A DNA stretch of 64,000 nt from contig NZ_BMJT01000012.1 in the NCBI RefSeq assembly GCF_014643595.1, positions 1 through 64,000 of the forward strand, written 5' to 3'. Shown piece after piece: positions 1 to 8,603 of this stretch. The notes beneath the pieces were generated by a model. That model was given only the letters and a program-made list of their open reading frames with translations, ran no database searches and was not told the DNA's origin. The translations under genes and the position numbers were made by a program. How positions within the stretch are numbered: position 1 is the first letter of the stretch; each line of letters starts with the position of its first letter. This DNA comes from Lysinibacillus alkalisoli. Lineage in GTDB: Bacteria > Bacillota > Bacilli > Bacillales_A > Planococcaceae.

Positions 1-102
1 GGAGAACGCTATTGCTTCTGGTATAAGGGCTAAGGCAACTACAATACCTGATAGCACATCACCACGTACATTCCCAAACCATTGTTGTTGTAAAGTTTGC
101 AT
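1..102 (-). CDS. SulP-family anion transporter, N-terminal fragment (cut by window edge)
   Basis: Only the first 34 codons are inside the window, read from the ATG at 102 towards base 1. The peptide begins [15 protein letters not shown] and continues into a hydrophobic stretch with [18 protein letters not shown], which is the start of the first membrane segment in SulP (sulfate permease/SLC26) transporters. A ribosome binding site, AAGGAG on the minus strand, lies about 6 bases before the ATG. It diverges from the recombinase-like gene at 196. The substrate cannot be judged from this fragment. Confidence 0.7.
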   Translation of the reverse strand, partial: MQTLQQQWFGNVRGDVLSGIVVALALIPEAIAFS

Positions 103-195
103 ACTAATCTCCTTATCTTAAATAAAATTTCTCGTTCATCATAACATAACTTTCCCAAAAAGGAACCATTATAGGAATAATAGGAGTGAATAAAA

Positions 196-741
196 ATGTT
201 ATACGGCTATCAAAGGCCTTTATATGATGACCCAGATATGTTAGTACAATCAGATGTATTACAAAAGAGTGATAGGATTTTTAAAGAGATGCATGGTCAA
301 GCAAAAAAGCGTCATGCGTTAGAAGAGTTATTGTTGGAAATGAAAGCAGGCGATATTCTTCAAGTGTCTCGCTTTTTTGCATTAGCTGATACAACGAGAC
401 ACCTTGAAGAATTACTGAAAATCTGCGCTTATGATGGTGTCACAATTCATTTTATAGAAGACGATATGACATCAGTAGAGTTACTAGAAAAGCCTTTGTT
501 AGATGTGCTAAATCGCTTTTTAGAATTTCAAAGTGATATTATCAAACAATCCACCATGTTAGGTATGATGCAAGCAAAAGAGAAAGGTAAAGTACTAGGG
601 AGACCAAGAAAAGCAGATGAAAATGTGAAACGAGCGATTGCGATGTATCAAACGGGCCAACATACGTTGTTTGATATTAAGAATGAAACAGGGATTAGTA
701 AGTCCACGCTTTATCGTTATTTAGAATTGTTAGATGACTAA
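196..741 (+). CDS. Catalytically degenerate serine recombinase-like protein with intact HTH
   Basis: 181 aa, with the resolvase/invertase layout: an N-terminal domain beginning LYGYQRP, a long helix near residues 95-125, and a C-terminal Hin-like helix-turn-helix (GRPRK about 135, then ETGISKSTLYRYL near the end). The nucleophilic Ser expected in GYxRVS is replaced (GYQRPL). The active-site block normally read as LDRLGRS is RFFALAD here, so the Asp and both Arg residues are also gone; only the first Arg (R7) is kept. It therefore binds DNA at most, and probably acts as a regulator or architectural protein. RBS TAGGAGTGA precedes the ATG. Catalytic loss is read directly; the regulatory role is inference. 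Confidence 0.75.
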   Translation: MLYGYQRPLYDDPDMLVQSDVLQKSDRIFKEMHGQAKKRHALEELLLEMKAGDILQVSRFFALADTTRHLEELLKICAYDGVTIHFIEDDMTSVELLEKPLLDVLNRFLEFQSDIIKQSTMLGMMQAKEKGKVLGRPRKADENVKRAIAMYQTGQHTLFDIKNETGISKSTLYRYLELLDD

Positions 742-765
742 TTTACTTGAAGGAGGGAATTAGTG

Positions 766-1554
766 ATGAAAGAACCAATGTTTTATAAAACTGGTGATAT
801 AGCTAAGTTTAACAATGTGAGCTCAGATACTGTTCGTTATTATGATAAGCATAATCTAGTAAGACCTTCTTTTTCGGACACCAATGGTTATCGTTATTAT
901 ACGTTATATGAAGCATTAAAGTTTAATCTTGTGACAGCATTAAGAGAAACAAATATAAGTGTTGAAAATATTCAACAGTTTTTAAATGCATTAACAATAG
1001 AAAATTTAATTCAAACTATGGATACTCAAGAGGAATACTTAAAAATACAACAACAAGAAATTCAAAGAAAGTTAACATATCTTTCTATTATTAAAGATAC
1101 ACTAAGTAATCAAAAATCAGATGAAAAAATAATTCACTTTACAAATTTTTCTTTTTATATGTATGAAATGAAAGTAAAAGAAGAATATGGATCATTACCA
1201 AACATGAAAGAAGCTTGTTTAGATGATGAATTCTGGACGAGAACATCGATTTTAGGAACAGTGTATAAGAAGCAAGAGGAGTTAGGGAGTATAGTCGAGT
1301 GTCCCATTTGTTTTAATTATATAGGTAGTGATAATAAAATGATTCAATCTTATAATTTTAAAAATGCGATACGTTATCGTACTTTTGATATAGGTATGAG
1401 TATAAAAAATATTTGGAAAGAGGCTCAAGAGTTTGCAGAGAAAAAAGGATTAGTTATAGATACACAATGTGTAAAAATTTTTAATATATTAACAAAAGAA
1501 GATAAGCCAACCACTTATCAAGATATTTATTTCAATTGTGAGCTTGACTCTTGA
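766..1554 (+). CDS. MerR-family transcriptional regulator
   Basis: About 262 aa. The N-terminus is a MerR winged helix: FYKTGDIAKFNNVSSDTVRY, then YDKHNLVRP and YRYYTLYEA. A helical dimerisation segment follows (about 75-125), then a C-terminal domain of GyrI-like/effector-binding length. The ATG at 766 sits 8 bases after AGGAGGG; a GTG at 763 is also possible. It lies 51 bases before a disulfide oxidoreductase on the same strand and probably controls it together with itself, as MerR proteins commonly do. There are Cys residues in the C-terminal half (CPICFNY, DTQCV), but no classic MerR metal-binding Cys arrangement is obvious, so the inducer is unknown. Confidence 0.85.
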   Translation: MKEPMFYKTGDIAKFNNVSSDTVRYYDKHNLVRPSFSDTNGYRYYTLYEALKFNLVTALRETNISVENIQQFLNALTIENLIQTMDTQEEYLKIQQQEIQRKLTYLSIIKDTLSNQKSDEKIIHFTNFSFYMYEMKVKEEYGSLPNMKEACLDDEFWTRTSILGTVYKKQEELGSIVECPICFNYIGSDNKMIQSYNFKNAIRYRTFDIGMSIKNIWKEAQEFAEKKGLVIDTQCVKIFNILTKEDKPTTYQDIYFNCELDS

Positions 1555-1605
1555 GTAACTCCATACTTTACTATGATTTTTAGAGTAAGGAAGGAGAATT
1601 AAAAT

Positions 1606-2964
1606 ATGGAGTCATTTGATATTATTATTATAGGAGCAGGTGCTGCAGGATTGAATGCGGCTTTTTCTGCTGTAGAAAATGGAAAGAAGACAGTTTTAAT
1701 TGATAAGTATAGACCTGGAGGAGAGTGTACGTGGTCAGGCTGTATTCCTAGTAAGGCATTTCTTCAAATTGCAAAAGAATACCAACAAGTGAAGAAGCAT
1801 ACGCCAGCTGTAGAAATTAATACAGCTCTTATTATGGATACTGTAAGAGAACGTGTTCAAGTAGCACATGTTAATGAATCTGTAGAAAAGATACAAGAAA
1901 ATGGCATATATTATATTTGTGGTCATGCAGAAATTCAAACAAACAACAGCGTAAAAGTTAATGATGAAATAGTATATGGCGACTCTATTATTATTGCTAC
2001 TGGTTCACACGCTCGCATACCTACGATTTCGGGTTTACAAGACATAGAGTATTTAACTAATGAAAATTTCTTTCAACAAAAGGAGTTACCAACCTCATTA
2101 TTAGTTATTGGTGGCGGGCCTATAGGTATTGAATTGGCTCAAGCAAGTAGCCGTTTAGGTGTAGAGGTTATTGTTGTCGAACGTAATCCTAGAATTCTCA
2201 TGCAAGAGGAAGAAGTTACATCGGAATTAATACAGCACACAGTAGAATATGAAGGGGTGGAAGTACATACAAGTGCAAGAGTAGAAACAATAGAAACACA
2301 ATCATCAGGTATCGTATGTACAATTATAAATTCTTCTGGTGATAAAATAATACGACAAGTGCATAAAGTATTGCTGGCAACAGGTAGGGAGCCGAACAGC
2401 TTTAATATTGGCTTAAAGAATGTAGGAATAGAAAAAGTTGATGAATATATAAAAGTTGATGAATGTTTTCAAACATCTATTCCAAACATTTACGCAGTAG
2501 GTGATGTGATAGGAACCTATTTATTTTCACATGCTGCAGGTTATCAAGCTAGAGAATTAATAAAATATATTTGTAGTGCTGGTAATCATAAAATTAAGCA
2601 TTTGGATCATACAAATATAACATGGTCAACATTTACAGAACCAGAAGTTGCTAGATTGGGTTTGACAGAGGTCAAAGCAAGTGAAATATATTCAAACATA
2701 CAAGTGTTATACTTGTCTTACAAAGAACTAGATCGCGCGATTGTAGATGACAAAACTACTGGATTTGCAAAAGTGATTTGTGACTCAAAAGGTTATATAG
2801 TGGGAGCGACTATTGTTGGAGAAAGAGCTAGCGAGTTATTAAGCGAATTGCAGTTAGCGCGAATGGAGGGTATTCCTATTCAAAATATAAAAAATACTAT
2901 TCACTCTTATCCTAGTTATAGTGAACTAATTTATTTACTTAGTACAAATTATAGTCTTGTGTAG
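1606..2964 (+). CDS. FAD-dependent pyridine nucleotide-disulfide oxidoreductase (MerA/Lpd-like)
   Basis: 452 aa, the usual size for class I flavin disulfide reductases. FAD-binding motif IIGAGAAGLNAA (about 7-18), redox-active pair in GGECTWSGCIPSK (CX4C), NAD(P)-binding motif VIGGGPIGIELA, second FAD motif YAVGDV, and the C-terminal dimer-interface motif HSYPSYSE supplying the His/Glu pair. It lacks the N-terminal HMA domain and the C-terminal vicinal Cys pair of mercuric reductase, so mercury reduction is not supported. RBS AAGGAGAA. It follows a MerR gene by 51 bases and is probably co-transcribed. The substrate is unknown; a dithiol or thiol-stress role is inference. Confidence 0.85.
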   Translation: MESFDIIIIGAGAAGLNAAFSAVENGKKTVLIDKYRPGGECTWSGCIPSKAFLQIAKEYQQVKKHTPAVEINTALIMDTVRERVQVAHVNESVEKIQENGIYYICGHAEIQTNNSVKVNDEIVYGDSIIIATGSHARIPTISGLQDIEYLTNENFFQQKELPTSLLVIGGGPIGIELAQASSRLGVEVIVVERNPRILMQEEEVTSELIQHTVEYEGVEVHTSARVETIETQSSGIVCTIINSSGDKIIRQVHKVLLATGREPNSFNIGLKNVGIEKVDEYIKVDECFQTSIPNIYAVGDVIGTYLFSHAAGYQARELIKYICSAGNHKIKHLDHTNITWSTFTEPEVARLGLTEVKASEIYSNIQVLYLSYKELDRAIVDDKTTGFAKVICDSKGYIVGATIVGERASELLSELQLARMEGIPIQNIKNTIHSYPSYSELIYLLSTNYSLV

Positions 2965-3077
2965 AGCTCACATTATTTTTTATAAATATTAATGATGATA
3001 AAATTGTCGTATGCTACACCTTTACCTTAATATCGATACTTTAATTTTTGTACATCTACTAACTTAAAATATAAAAA

Positions 3078-3104
3078 GCTGGTACTAAGTAACCTAGTAC
3101 CAGC
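3078..3104 (-). terminator. Perfect 10-bp hairpin, terminator in minus direction
   Basis: Arms GCTGGTACTA and TAGTACCAGC with a 7-base loop. Read on the minus strand it is followed by TTTTTATA. No intact minus-strand gene lies upstream of it, so it may be the leftover of a lost gene or serve the plus-strand oxidoreductase weakly. Confidence 0.55.
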
Positions 3105-3366
3105 AAGAAAAGTCCTCAAGTCGCCAAGAAAAAAGTATGTTGCGAAAACACTCAACCCACGTTGAGTGCGTATCGTTGCTACAAAGAGAAACTATATAGA
3201 AATCCTTAGTTTTAAACACTTTCACAAGCATTTCGTGTTTGTCGATGAAGGTGAAAAAACGAGAAATAAAGTACTGAAAAACCACATTACCGTTTCAGTG
3301 GTAATTGATCTGGTATGTGGGAACACAAGGGAATATTAATAAAGTAATTTGTAAAGTATTAAATTC

Positions 3367-3403
3367 GGTAACTATGAGTAATTAAATCATGGTTACCTTT
3401 TTT
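3367..3403 (+). terminator. Rho-independent terminator
   Basis: Stem GGTAACTATGA / TCATGGTTACC (10 of 11 paired) followed by six T. It separates the oxidoreductase region from the nuclease/ATPase pair at 3564. Confidence 0.8.
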
Positions 3404-3563
3404 ACTTTGAACTATAAAATTATATTGGTATTTTTGTAGGTATTAAAGTTTGAAAAAGGATATGTTAAGTGATTGAAAGGGGATAATTGGTATAACTTTT
3501 ATTGATATAAAAATTCCAATAGATTACGATAGCTATATAATAACTATCTGAGGTGGAGTTCAT

Positions 3564-4526
3564 ATGTCCGATTTTGAAAATGGTGGTGCATTTGCTATAA
3601 AAGGATTCAACTTTCAAAAAGCTGCCATTACTTTTATAGCAATTAAAAATTTCAATAAACCAGATTTTCATATTTTAGTTGAAGCAAGAGATGATTTTGA
3701 GGTTAAATTTAATGGTTATGATGCATACATTCAGGTAAAGAGTCAAAAATTAAGTTTAAATAAACTATTAAATAGTAAAGATGGAAAATCAATACTAGAG
3801 AAAAATTTAAGTAATGGAAACGAAAATTCCCATTATAAAATTTTTGTTAAATCATTTGCGGAGACTGATGTGAAAAAAATGCTTTTAAACTCTGAAGGTA
3901 ATATTTGTGATCCACTTTACTCATACAGCGATGAACAAAAACAAACTATATTAAATAAGTTAAAAGGAAGTAGTGATATTGAAAGTTTTGAGAAGAAATT
4001 ATTGTCAAGCTATATTTATATGCTTCCTTTTGAGGATAGATTAATAGATGCGATACCCGTATTGCTAGGTCAAATGGCGTTAAAAGAAATAGATGTTAGT
4101 CAGAAGAGAGGGCAAATTGCGATTAATGAACTTTTTACCCTTATTGATCAAAAGAGTGAATATGTCGTTCAGAGTGATGAAGATTACATCAAAAAGAAAA
4201 TCTTAAAAGAAGATTTACAAGAAATTTTTAAATTAACTTCAACTCTAGACTTTTTTGATTCTATACTTTCATCAACCTCTTATTCTGTTTTTTGGAAAAA
4301 GAAGATTAAACAAGAGCAATTGAAAATAATCCATGCATATATCACCGAGAAAGAAATTGCAAAACGAGAATTAAGCAACATTGATGTTCTCAGTACGGCA
4401 GAAGAAGAATTAATTAATATAGCAATGGAAAAATGTAATTGTGATGTAACATTTAATACATTAGGTGAATTTACTAAAAAAGCGATTATCATTGAAGTAT
4501 TAGCAGAAATGAGTGAGAAAGTATGA
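3564..4526 (+). CDS. DUF4297/Cap4-like nuclease effector (putative anti-phage system, first gene)
   Basis: 320 aa. The N-terminus fits the DUF4297/Cap4 PD-(D/E)XK nuclease pattern: GAFAIKGFNFQ (8-18, Q18), then HILVEARDDFEV (E40, D43/D44), then YIQVKS with Q57 and K59 as the (D/E/Q)xK pair. The remaining ~250 residues are helical with no recognised catalytic motif and probably serve as the partner-binding region. The ATG follows GAGGTGGAG. Its stop overlaps the ATPase start (ATGA), so the two are translationally coupled. A Cap4-type nuclease next to an SMC-like ATPase is the core of Lamassu-Cap4 systems (LmuA plus LmuB). Base composition is very AT-rich, which fits acquired DNA. The family call is by motif only. 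Confidence 0.6.
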   Translation: MSDFENGGAFAIKGFNFQKAAITFIAIKNFNKPDFHILVEARDDFEVKFNGYDAYIQVKSQKLSLNKLLNSKDGKSILEKNLSNGNENSHYKIFVKSFAETDVKKMLLNSEGNICDPLYSYSDEQKQTILNKLKGSSDIESFEKKLLSSYIYMLPFEDRLIDAIPVLLGQMALKEIDVSQKRGQIAINELFTLIDQKSEYVVQSDEDYIKKKILKEDLQEIFKLTSTLDFFDSILSSTSYSVFWKKKIKQEQLKIIHAYITEKEIAKRELSNIDVLSTAEEELINIAMEKCNCDVTFNTLGEFTKKAIIIEVLAEMSEKV

Positions 4527-6184
4527 TTATAGAAAGAATAATTATATTAGATTATGAAAATAAAGTAGCAAATGAATTTGAATTTTCAAAAGGGCCTAAT
4601 ATTATTACAAGTGATGGAACTACTGTAGGGAAATCAAGTTTAACGAAATCACTTTACTATGCATTAGGGTTTGAAATTAAACAGTTCCCGCATGGTTGGG
4701 ATGTTAAGACAATGAGATTTCGGATAGATATATTAATTAATGGACTATCCTATTCTATTATTAGAAATAATTCCTTATTTTACGTTTCAGACAATGAGGG
4801 AGTTTTAAATCTTAAGGAATTTTCAGAATGGCTTCAAGAAAAATTATCCTTAAATATGAAATTGAAGTTACGAGGAGCAAGTACTAAAGAATTATCAAGT
4901 GTTTATTCTACAGAAATTTTAGCTCCATTTTATCTAGATCAGGATAAATCCTGGAATGGATATATATTTAAAAACTCCTCTGATTCATTAGGTAGATATT
5001 CGAACATTCCAAGTGATTTATTGGAGTATGTATTAGGAATATCTAATGAAAAAATATTAGAAAAAGAGAATGAAAAAAGTATAAAGCGAAAACTAATTAA
5101 AGATAATGAGTCGAAAATTGAGGTACTAAATACATTGCAAGAAGAGTATGCCGATAAAACGGAAATGTTAGATTCTTCACCATTTGATATAGAAGAATTA
5201 GAAGTAGCATTTAGAAGTAATCTTAATAGATTAAGTAATATTACTAATGAAATCTCTACAAGGAAGAGGAAACTATTTACTAATAAGTCAGAAAAGGATT
5301 TAATATATCAAGACAATATTGAGCTGAAGAAGGTAATGGCTATTAATAAAAAAGCCTATAAAGAAGTTGCGTTAGAATGTGTTCATTGCCACTCAAAGTT
5401 AACATTAGAGCAATCTTTAACTAGACTTAAATTAAATAATAATTTATTTGAAATACAACATTTATATGATCAAAATGAGAAAGAAATTGAAAAGTTACAA
5501 ATGGATATAGAAAATCTACAAGACGAAATTGTCGAATTAAATCATAGTTATAATATTGCTATTAGACAAAAAAAGGAAATACAAAAAGTTATAAGTCTTC
5601 AAAAATATATTGATTTAGAATCAAAGAGATTGGCAAATGAGGAGTTTTTAAAAACAATATACGAGCTAAATATATATAAAAATGAATTGGAAAGTATAGT
5701 GAAAGAAATAAATAAAGAAATTAGATTATTAAAGAAAAAACAACAAGAGAGAAAATCCGATATTAGAAAAAGATACTTTGAAATTCTAAGTGATATTAAT
5801 CTTCGGTTTGGAAGTGCAAAACTAAATGAAATAGAATTCTTCGATTTCAGAGAAGTCAAAGGTAGTGGAATGGATAATAATAAAACTTTATTAGCTTTAT
5901 ACTTAACCTATATGAAGTTAGTTTCCGAATATGGAGTATATACTATTCCTTTTGGTATTGATTCATTTGTTAAAAATGAAATTGACAAAGAAACTGTAAG
6001 AATTACCTTTAAAGAAGTAGAAAGATATTTCCTTTCGATTCCTACTCAAACATTTTTTGTTACTATATCTGAAAATCTGGAGTATCTAACTGACTTGGAA
6101 AATTACCATGTCATAAAGTTAACTAAACCAATCCTAAAAAAAGAGAATTACAAGAAACTATTTAGCTTAGTTGATAATGTATAA
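4523..6184 (+). CDS. SMC/Rad50-like coiled-coil ATPase with CxxC hook (LmuB-like)
   Basis: 553 aa. A Walker A-like loop at 31-39 reads DGTTVGKSS: the GKS is intact but the usual first Gly is Asp. FYLDQD near 136-141 could serve as the Q-loop region. Two charged helical stretches, roughly 175-280 and 305-415, flank C286-V-H-C289, the layout of a Rad50 zinc hook. A degenerate ABC signature lies at about 447-460 (GSGMDNNKTLLALY) and a Walker B-like PFGIDSF at 476-482. The switch region QTFFVTIS lacks the usual His. The start codon overlaps the nuclease stop. Such ATPases sense DNA or phage events and license a nuclease in Lamassu and ABC-3C systems; that role here is inference. No LmuC-like third gene is visible. 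Confidence 0.65.
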   Translation: MIIERIIILDYENKVANEFEFSKGPNIITSDGTTVGKSSLTKSLYYALGFEIKQFPHGWDVKTMRFRIDILINGLSYSIIRNNSLFYVSDNEGVLNLKEFSEWLQEKLSLNMKLKLRGASTKELSSVYSTEILAPFYLDQDKSWNGYIFKNSSDSLGRYSNIPSDLLEYVLGISNEKILEKENEKSIKRKLIKDNESKIEVLNTLQEEYADKTEMLDSSPFDIEELEVAFRSNLNRLSNITNEISTRKRKLFTNKSEKDLIYQDNIELKKVMAINKKAYKEVALECVHCHSKLTLEQSLTRLKLNNNLFEIQHLYDQNEKEIEKLQMDIENLQDEIVELNHSYNIAIRQKKEIQKVISLQKYIDLESKRLANEEFLKTIYELNIYKNELESIVKEINKEIRLLKKKQQERKSDIRKRYFEILSDINLRFGSAKLNEIEFFDFREVKGSGMDNNKTLLALYLTYMKLVSEYGVYTIPFGIDSFVKNEIDKETVRITFKEVERYFLSIPTQTFFVTISENLEYLTDLENYHVIKLTKPILKKENYKKLFSLVDNV

Positions 6185-6405
6185 TTCAACGTTATAATTT
6201 AATTCAAAGGTTAATTCCCATAAATCATCTATTAATCTTTATTATTTAAATTGTCAATCAGGTAGAAATCTTTAGGGGATTGTCATTGAAGTAATACAAT
6301 TTTGTATTCTTATTTACTTATGTTATTGGTTTCCATTGCATCACTCCAATATTGTGTACAATTGTGGTTAATCAAGTTTATTTATAATATATTTAAAAAT
6401 AGTAA

Positions 6406-6443
6406 GGCGTCATTTCATGAATTGCATGAATGGCGTTTTTTTT
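6406..6443 (+). terminator. Terminator after the nuclease/ATPase pair
   Basis: An imperfect stem from GCGTCATTTCATG to CATGAATGGCG is followed by eight T. It ends the 3564-6184 unit, so the methyltransferase at 6469 needs its own promoter or read-through. Confidence 0.7.
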
Positions 6444-6468
6444 ATGGAATCATTTAGAGGTGGTACTT

Positions 6469-7548
6469 ATGCAGAATATAGGTTTCAAGAATAATTTAAC
6501 TCTAGGAAGTTTATTTGATGGTATTGGTGTATTTCCATTAACTGCTTCTCGTTATGGAATTCAACCAATATGGGCAAGTGAAATTGAAAAAGCCCCCATA
6601 TCTATTACGAAACGACATTTTCCTAACATGATTCATTTTGGAGATATTACTAAAGTAAATGGTGGAAAAATTCCACCTGTTCATATCATTACATTCGGTT
6701 CACCTTGTCAGAACTTATCTAATATCGGAAAACGAGAAGGTCTTACTGGAAGTCAATCCAGTTTATTTTATCATGCAATACGAATTATAGAAGAAATGAG
6801 GTGTGCAACGAATGGAACATATCCAGTTATCGCTGTTTGGGAAAACGTCATGGGAGCTTTTTCATCAAATAACAGGATGGATTTTCAGACCGTGCTTGAA
6901 TCGTTCACAAATACCAAAATTCCAATGCCTAATTCTAAGGTCTGGGCAAACGCTGGAATGGTCCGAGGGAATGATGTTGATATCGTCTGGCGATTGTTGG
7001 ATGCCCGATATTGGGGAGAGCCCACACTCGCTCAAAGAAGAAGACGTATCTTTCTCGTGGCAGATTTTGGAGAATCACGTGCCACAGAAATATTATTTAA
7101 AGCCCGCGATTTGCAGTCGGTTTTTACGTCTTGCGGGGAAGGCAGGACATCCTCCACCGCAGCCAGTCGAAGATCTTTTGAAAAAGCAAGGAGGAAAATA
7201 CCCGTCGTCCGTCCCTTTCAAGAAAGACGTATGCGAAGTACAGCCAAAGAAAAAAATGAAAAAGGGTTTCATGGAAGTTTCGGAAGAACAGGAGATCCTT
7301 TCCCCACTTTACTCGCAGGATCCGTAAATTATTTTACATTTTGGTACGAAGGAGAAGAAGGAAAGGGATTTATTCATCAACTTACACCATTAGAATGTGA
7401 ACGCTTGATGGGATTACTAGAGGGATGGACAGCTCTTGGAAATGAAAATGAATCGATAAGTGATCATACTAGATATAAAGCAATTGGAAATACGATTGCG
7501 GTACCATGCGCGGAATATATTATGGCTGGTATTGCAGAAGTTTTATAA
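6469..7548 (+). CDS. Phage-type DNA (cytosine-5) methyltransferase
   Basis: About 359 aa. C5-methyltransferase motifs appear in order: I (LGSLFDGIG, 12-20), IV (GSPCQNLS with catalytic C80), VI (ENV), VIII (QRRRRIFLV) and X (RYKAIGNTIAVPC). The variable region carries VVRPFQERRMR and DPFPTLLAGSV, which I associate with orphan methyltransferases in Firmicute prophages. I place the start at the ATG at 6469 after AGAGGTGG; the upstream in-frame ATG at 6430 lies inside a terminator stem. The central part (about 7000-7250) is richer in G+C than its surroundings. No restriction endonuclease partner is adjacent. It may be a prophage orphan or protect host DNA from the neighbouring nuclease. Confidence 0.85.
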   Translation: MQNIGFKNNLTLGSLFDGIGVFPLTASRYGIQPIWASEIEKAPISITKRHFPNMIHFGDITKVNGGKIPPVHIITFGSPCQNLSNIGKREGLTGSQSSLFYHAIRIIEEMRCATNGTYPVIAVWENVMGAFSSNNRMDFQTVLESFTNTKIPMPNSKVWANAGMVRGNDVDIVWRLLDARYWGEPTLAQRRRRIFLVADFGESRATEILFKARDLQSVFTSCGEGRTSSTAASRRSFEKARRKIPVVRPFQERRMRSTAKEKNEKGFHGSFGRTGDPFPTLLAGSVNYFTFWYEGEEGKGFIHQLTPLECERLMGLLEGWTALGNENESISDHTRYKAIGNTIAVPCAEYIMAGIAEVL

Positions 7549-8603
7549 GTAAGCGAATGAACGTGTGACAAATTTTATCTGTCATATTCTTTTGTCTAAA
7601 ACAAGGGAGAGTGTGATTTCTTTGGAGGAAAATGAAGAACAATTGAGGGGTTATTTAACAATTTTTTGTTAATTTAGGGAGTTTTATTCAAAATCTAGAA
7701 ACATATGATTAGCTATTATTAAACAAGTTGATAACATGAAAATTCTTTTATTAGCAATAAACCTGATTGTTTATGATAAAAGTTGTTGAAGATCCTTTAT
7801 TGAGTGGGAATAAATCACTAGAAGTATTTGAAGTGAAAACGTTAATTTGACTGTATTTCAATGGTACGTAAAATGGATAAAATAATTAAAAATGAATAGG
7901 TTCTCCGTCAAGATTCCACCAGAGGAAATGGAGAAAAATGAGGGATACTGTGTAAAAACAGTATCTCTTTTTTATTCATTATTTTTTGTAGTCACTGTTT
8001 ATGAGTTATTTTACCAAATGGATACTTTTTTTAGCTGTGACTAAGCGTAGGAATGGTAGAAAATTATAACATTATTTATGCTAATCTGCCATGGTGATAT
8101 TGACAAATAAAGAATAAAAGATGGAGAGAAGTTTATGAATTACATAAAATAACTATTCGATTTTGTACAATTAATCTCATGCATGTGGAGTATGTATCGT
8201 GGTTGTGAAGGTAAGTAGGGATAATTAAAGGATTTATATAATAATGATTCATTGTTTTTTTACGAAACACTATTATGCTCCTATATATTATTAACTTACT
8301 ACTATCTTTGGGTTGGATTCGGAGAGTTACTTTCATCAGGAATGTTAGTAAGATAGCTTAATTTAAGTTATATTTAAACTAATCAACATCGATAATTACG
8401 CCCAGGTTGATTATATATATCAGAGTGTATTATATCACTCTAAATGCAAAATTTAAGCAGTCTAGTTTGAAGAAATACTTAGTGGTAAATAGCATGAAAA
8501 ACGAGTAAGTAAAAATCGAAGAAAATTTAGTGTAGAAAGATAATGATTTTAGAAAAACAAAAACATTTTTAGGAATATAGATGCTAAAGCATGGAGGGAT
8601 ATT
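7549..8603. other. About 1 kb of gene-poor, decayed-looking DNA
   Basis: No reading frame with RBS and family support is seen on either strand. The stretch is AT-rich with many stops and short broken frames, and has one clear terminator (7942-7975). It looks like eroded accessory DNA between the methyltransferase and the membrane protein at 8604. The last bases hold GGAGGG, the ribosome binding site for 8604. Confidence 0.5.
7942..7975 (+). terminator. Rho-independent terminator
   Basis: Stem GATACTG / CAGTATC with an 8-base loop, followed by TCTTTTTTATT. It lies about 400 bases after the methyltransferase stop and could end that transcript. Confidence 0.75.

Larger units (their letters stand above)
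2965..3563. other. Intergenic region with two hairpins, no supported gene
   Basis: AT-rich and gene-free. It contains a perfect 10-bp hairpin at 3078-3104 and a terminator at 3367-3403. A 63-codon minus-strand frame near 3094-3285 is not supported: I see no convincing family, and a hairpin overlaps its end. The stretch just before 3564 carries the RBS GAGGTGGAG of the next gene; I see no clear promoter hexamers. Confidence 0.5.

Noticed and set aside
3094-3285. 63-codon minus-strand frame
   Set aside because: No RBS, no family pattern, and its 3' end overlaps a hairpin. A transposase remnant was considered but could not be supported.
6803-7327. 174-codon second frame inside the methyltransferase gene
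   Set aside because: The first frame carries all C5-methyltransferase motifs and stays open; the second frame has none. It is a shadow created by local G+C composition, not evidence of a frameshift.
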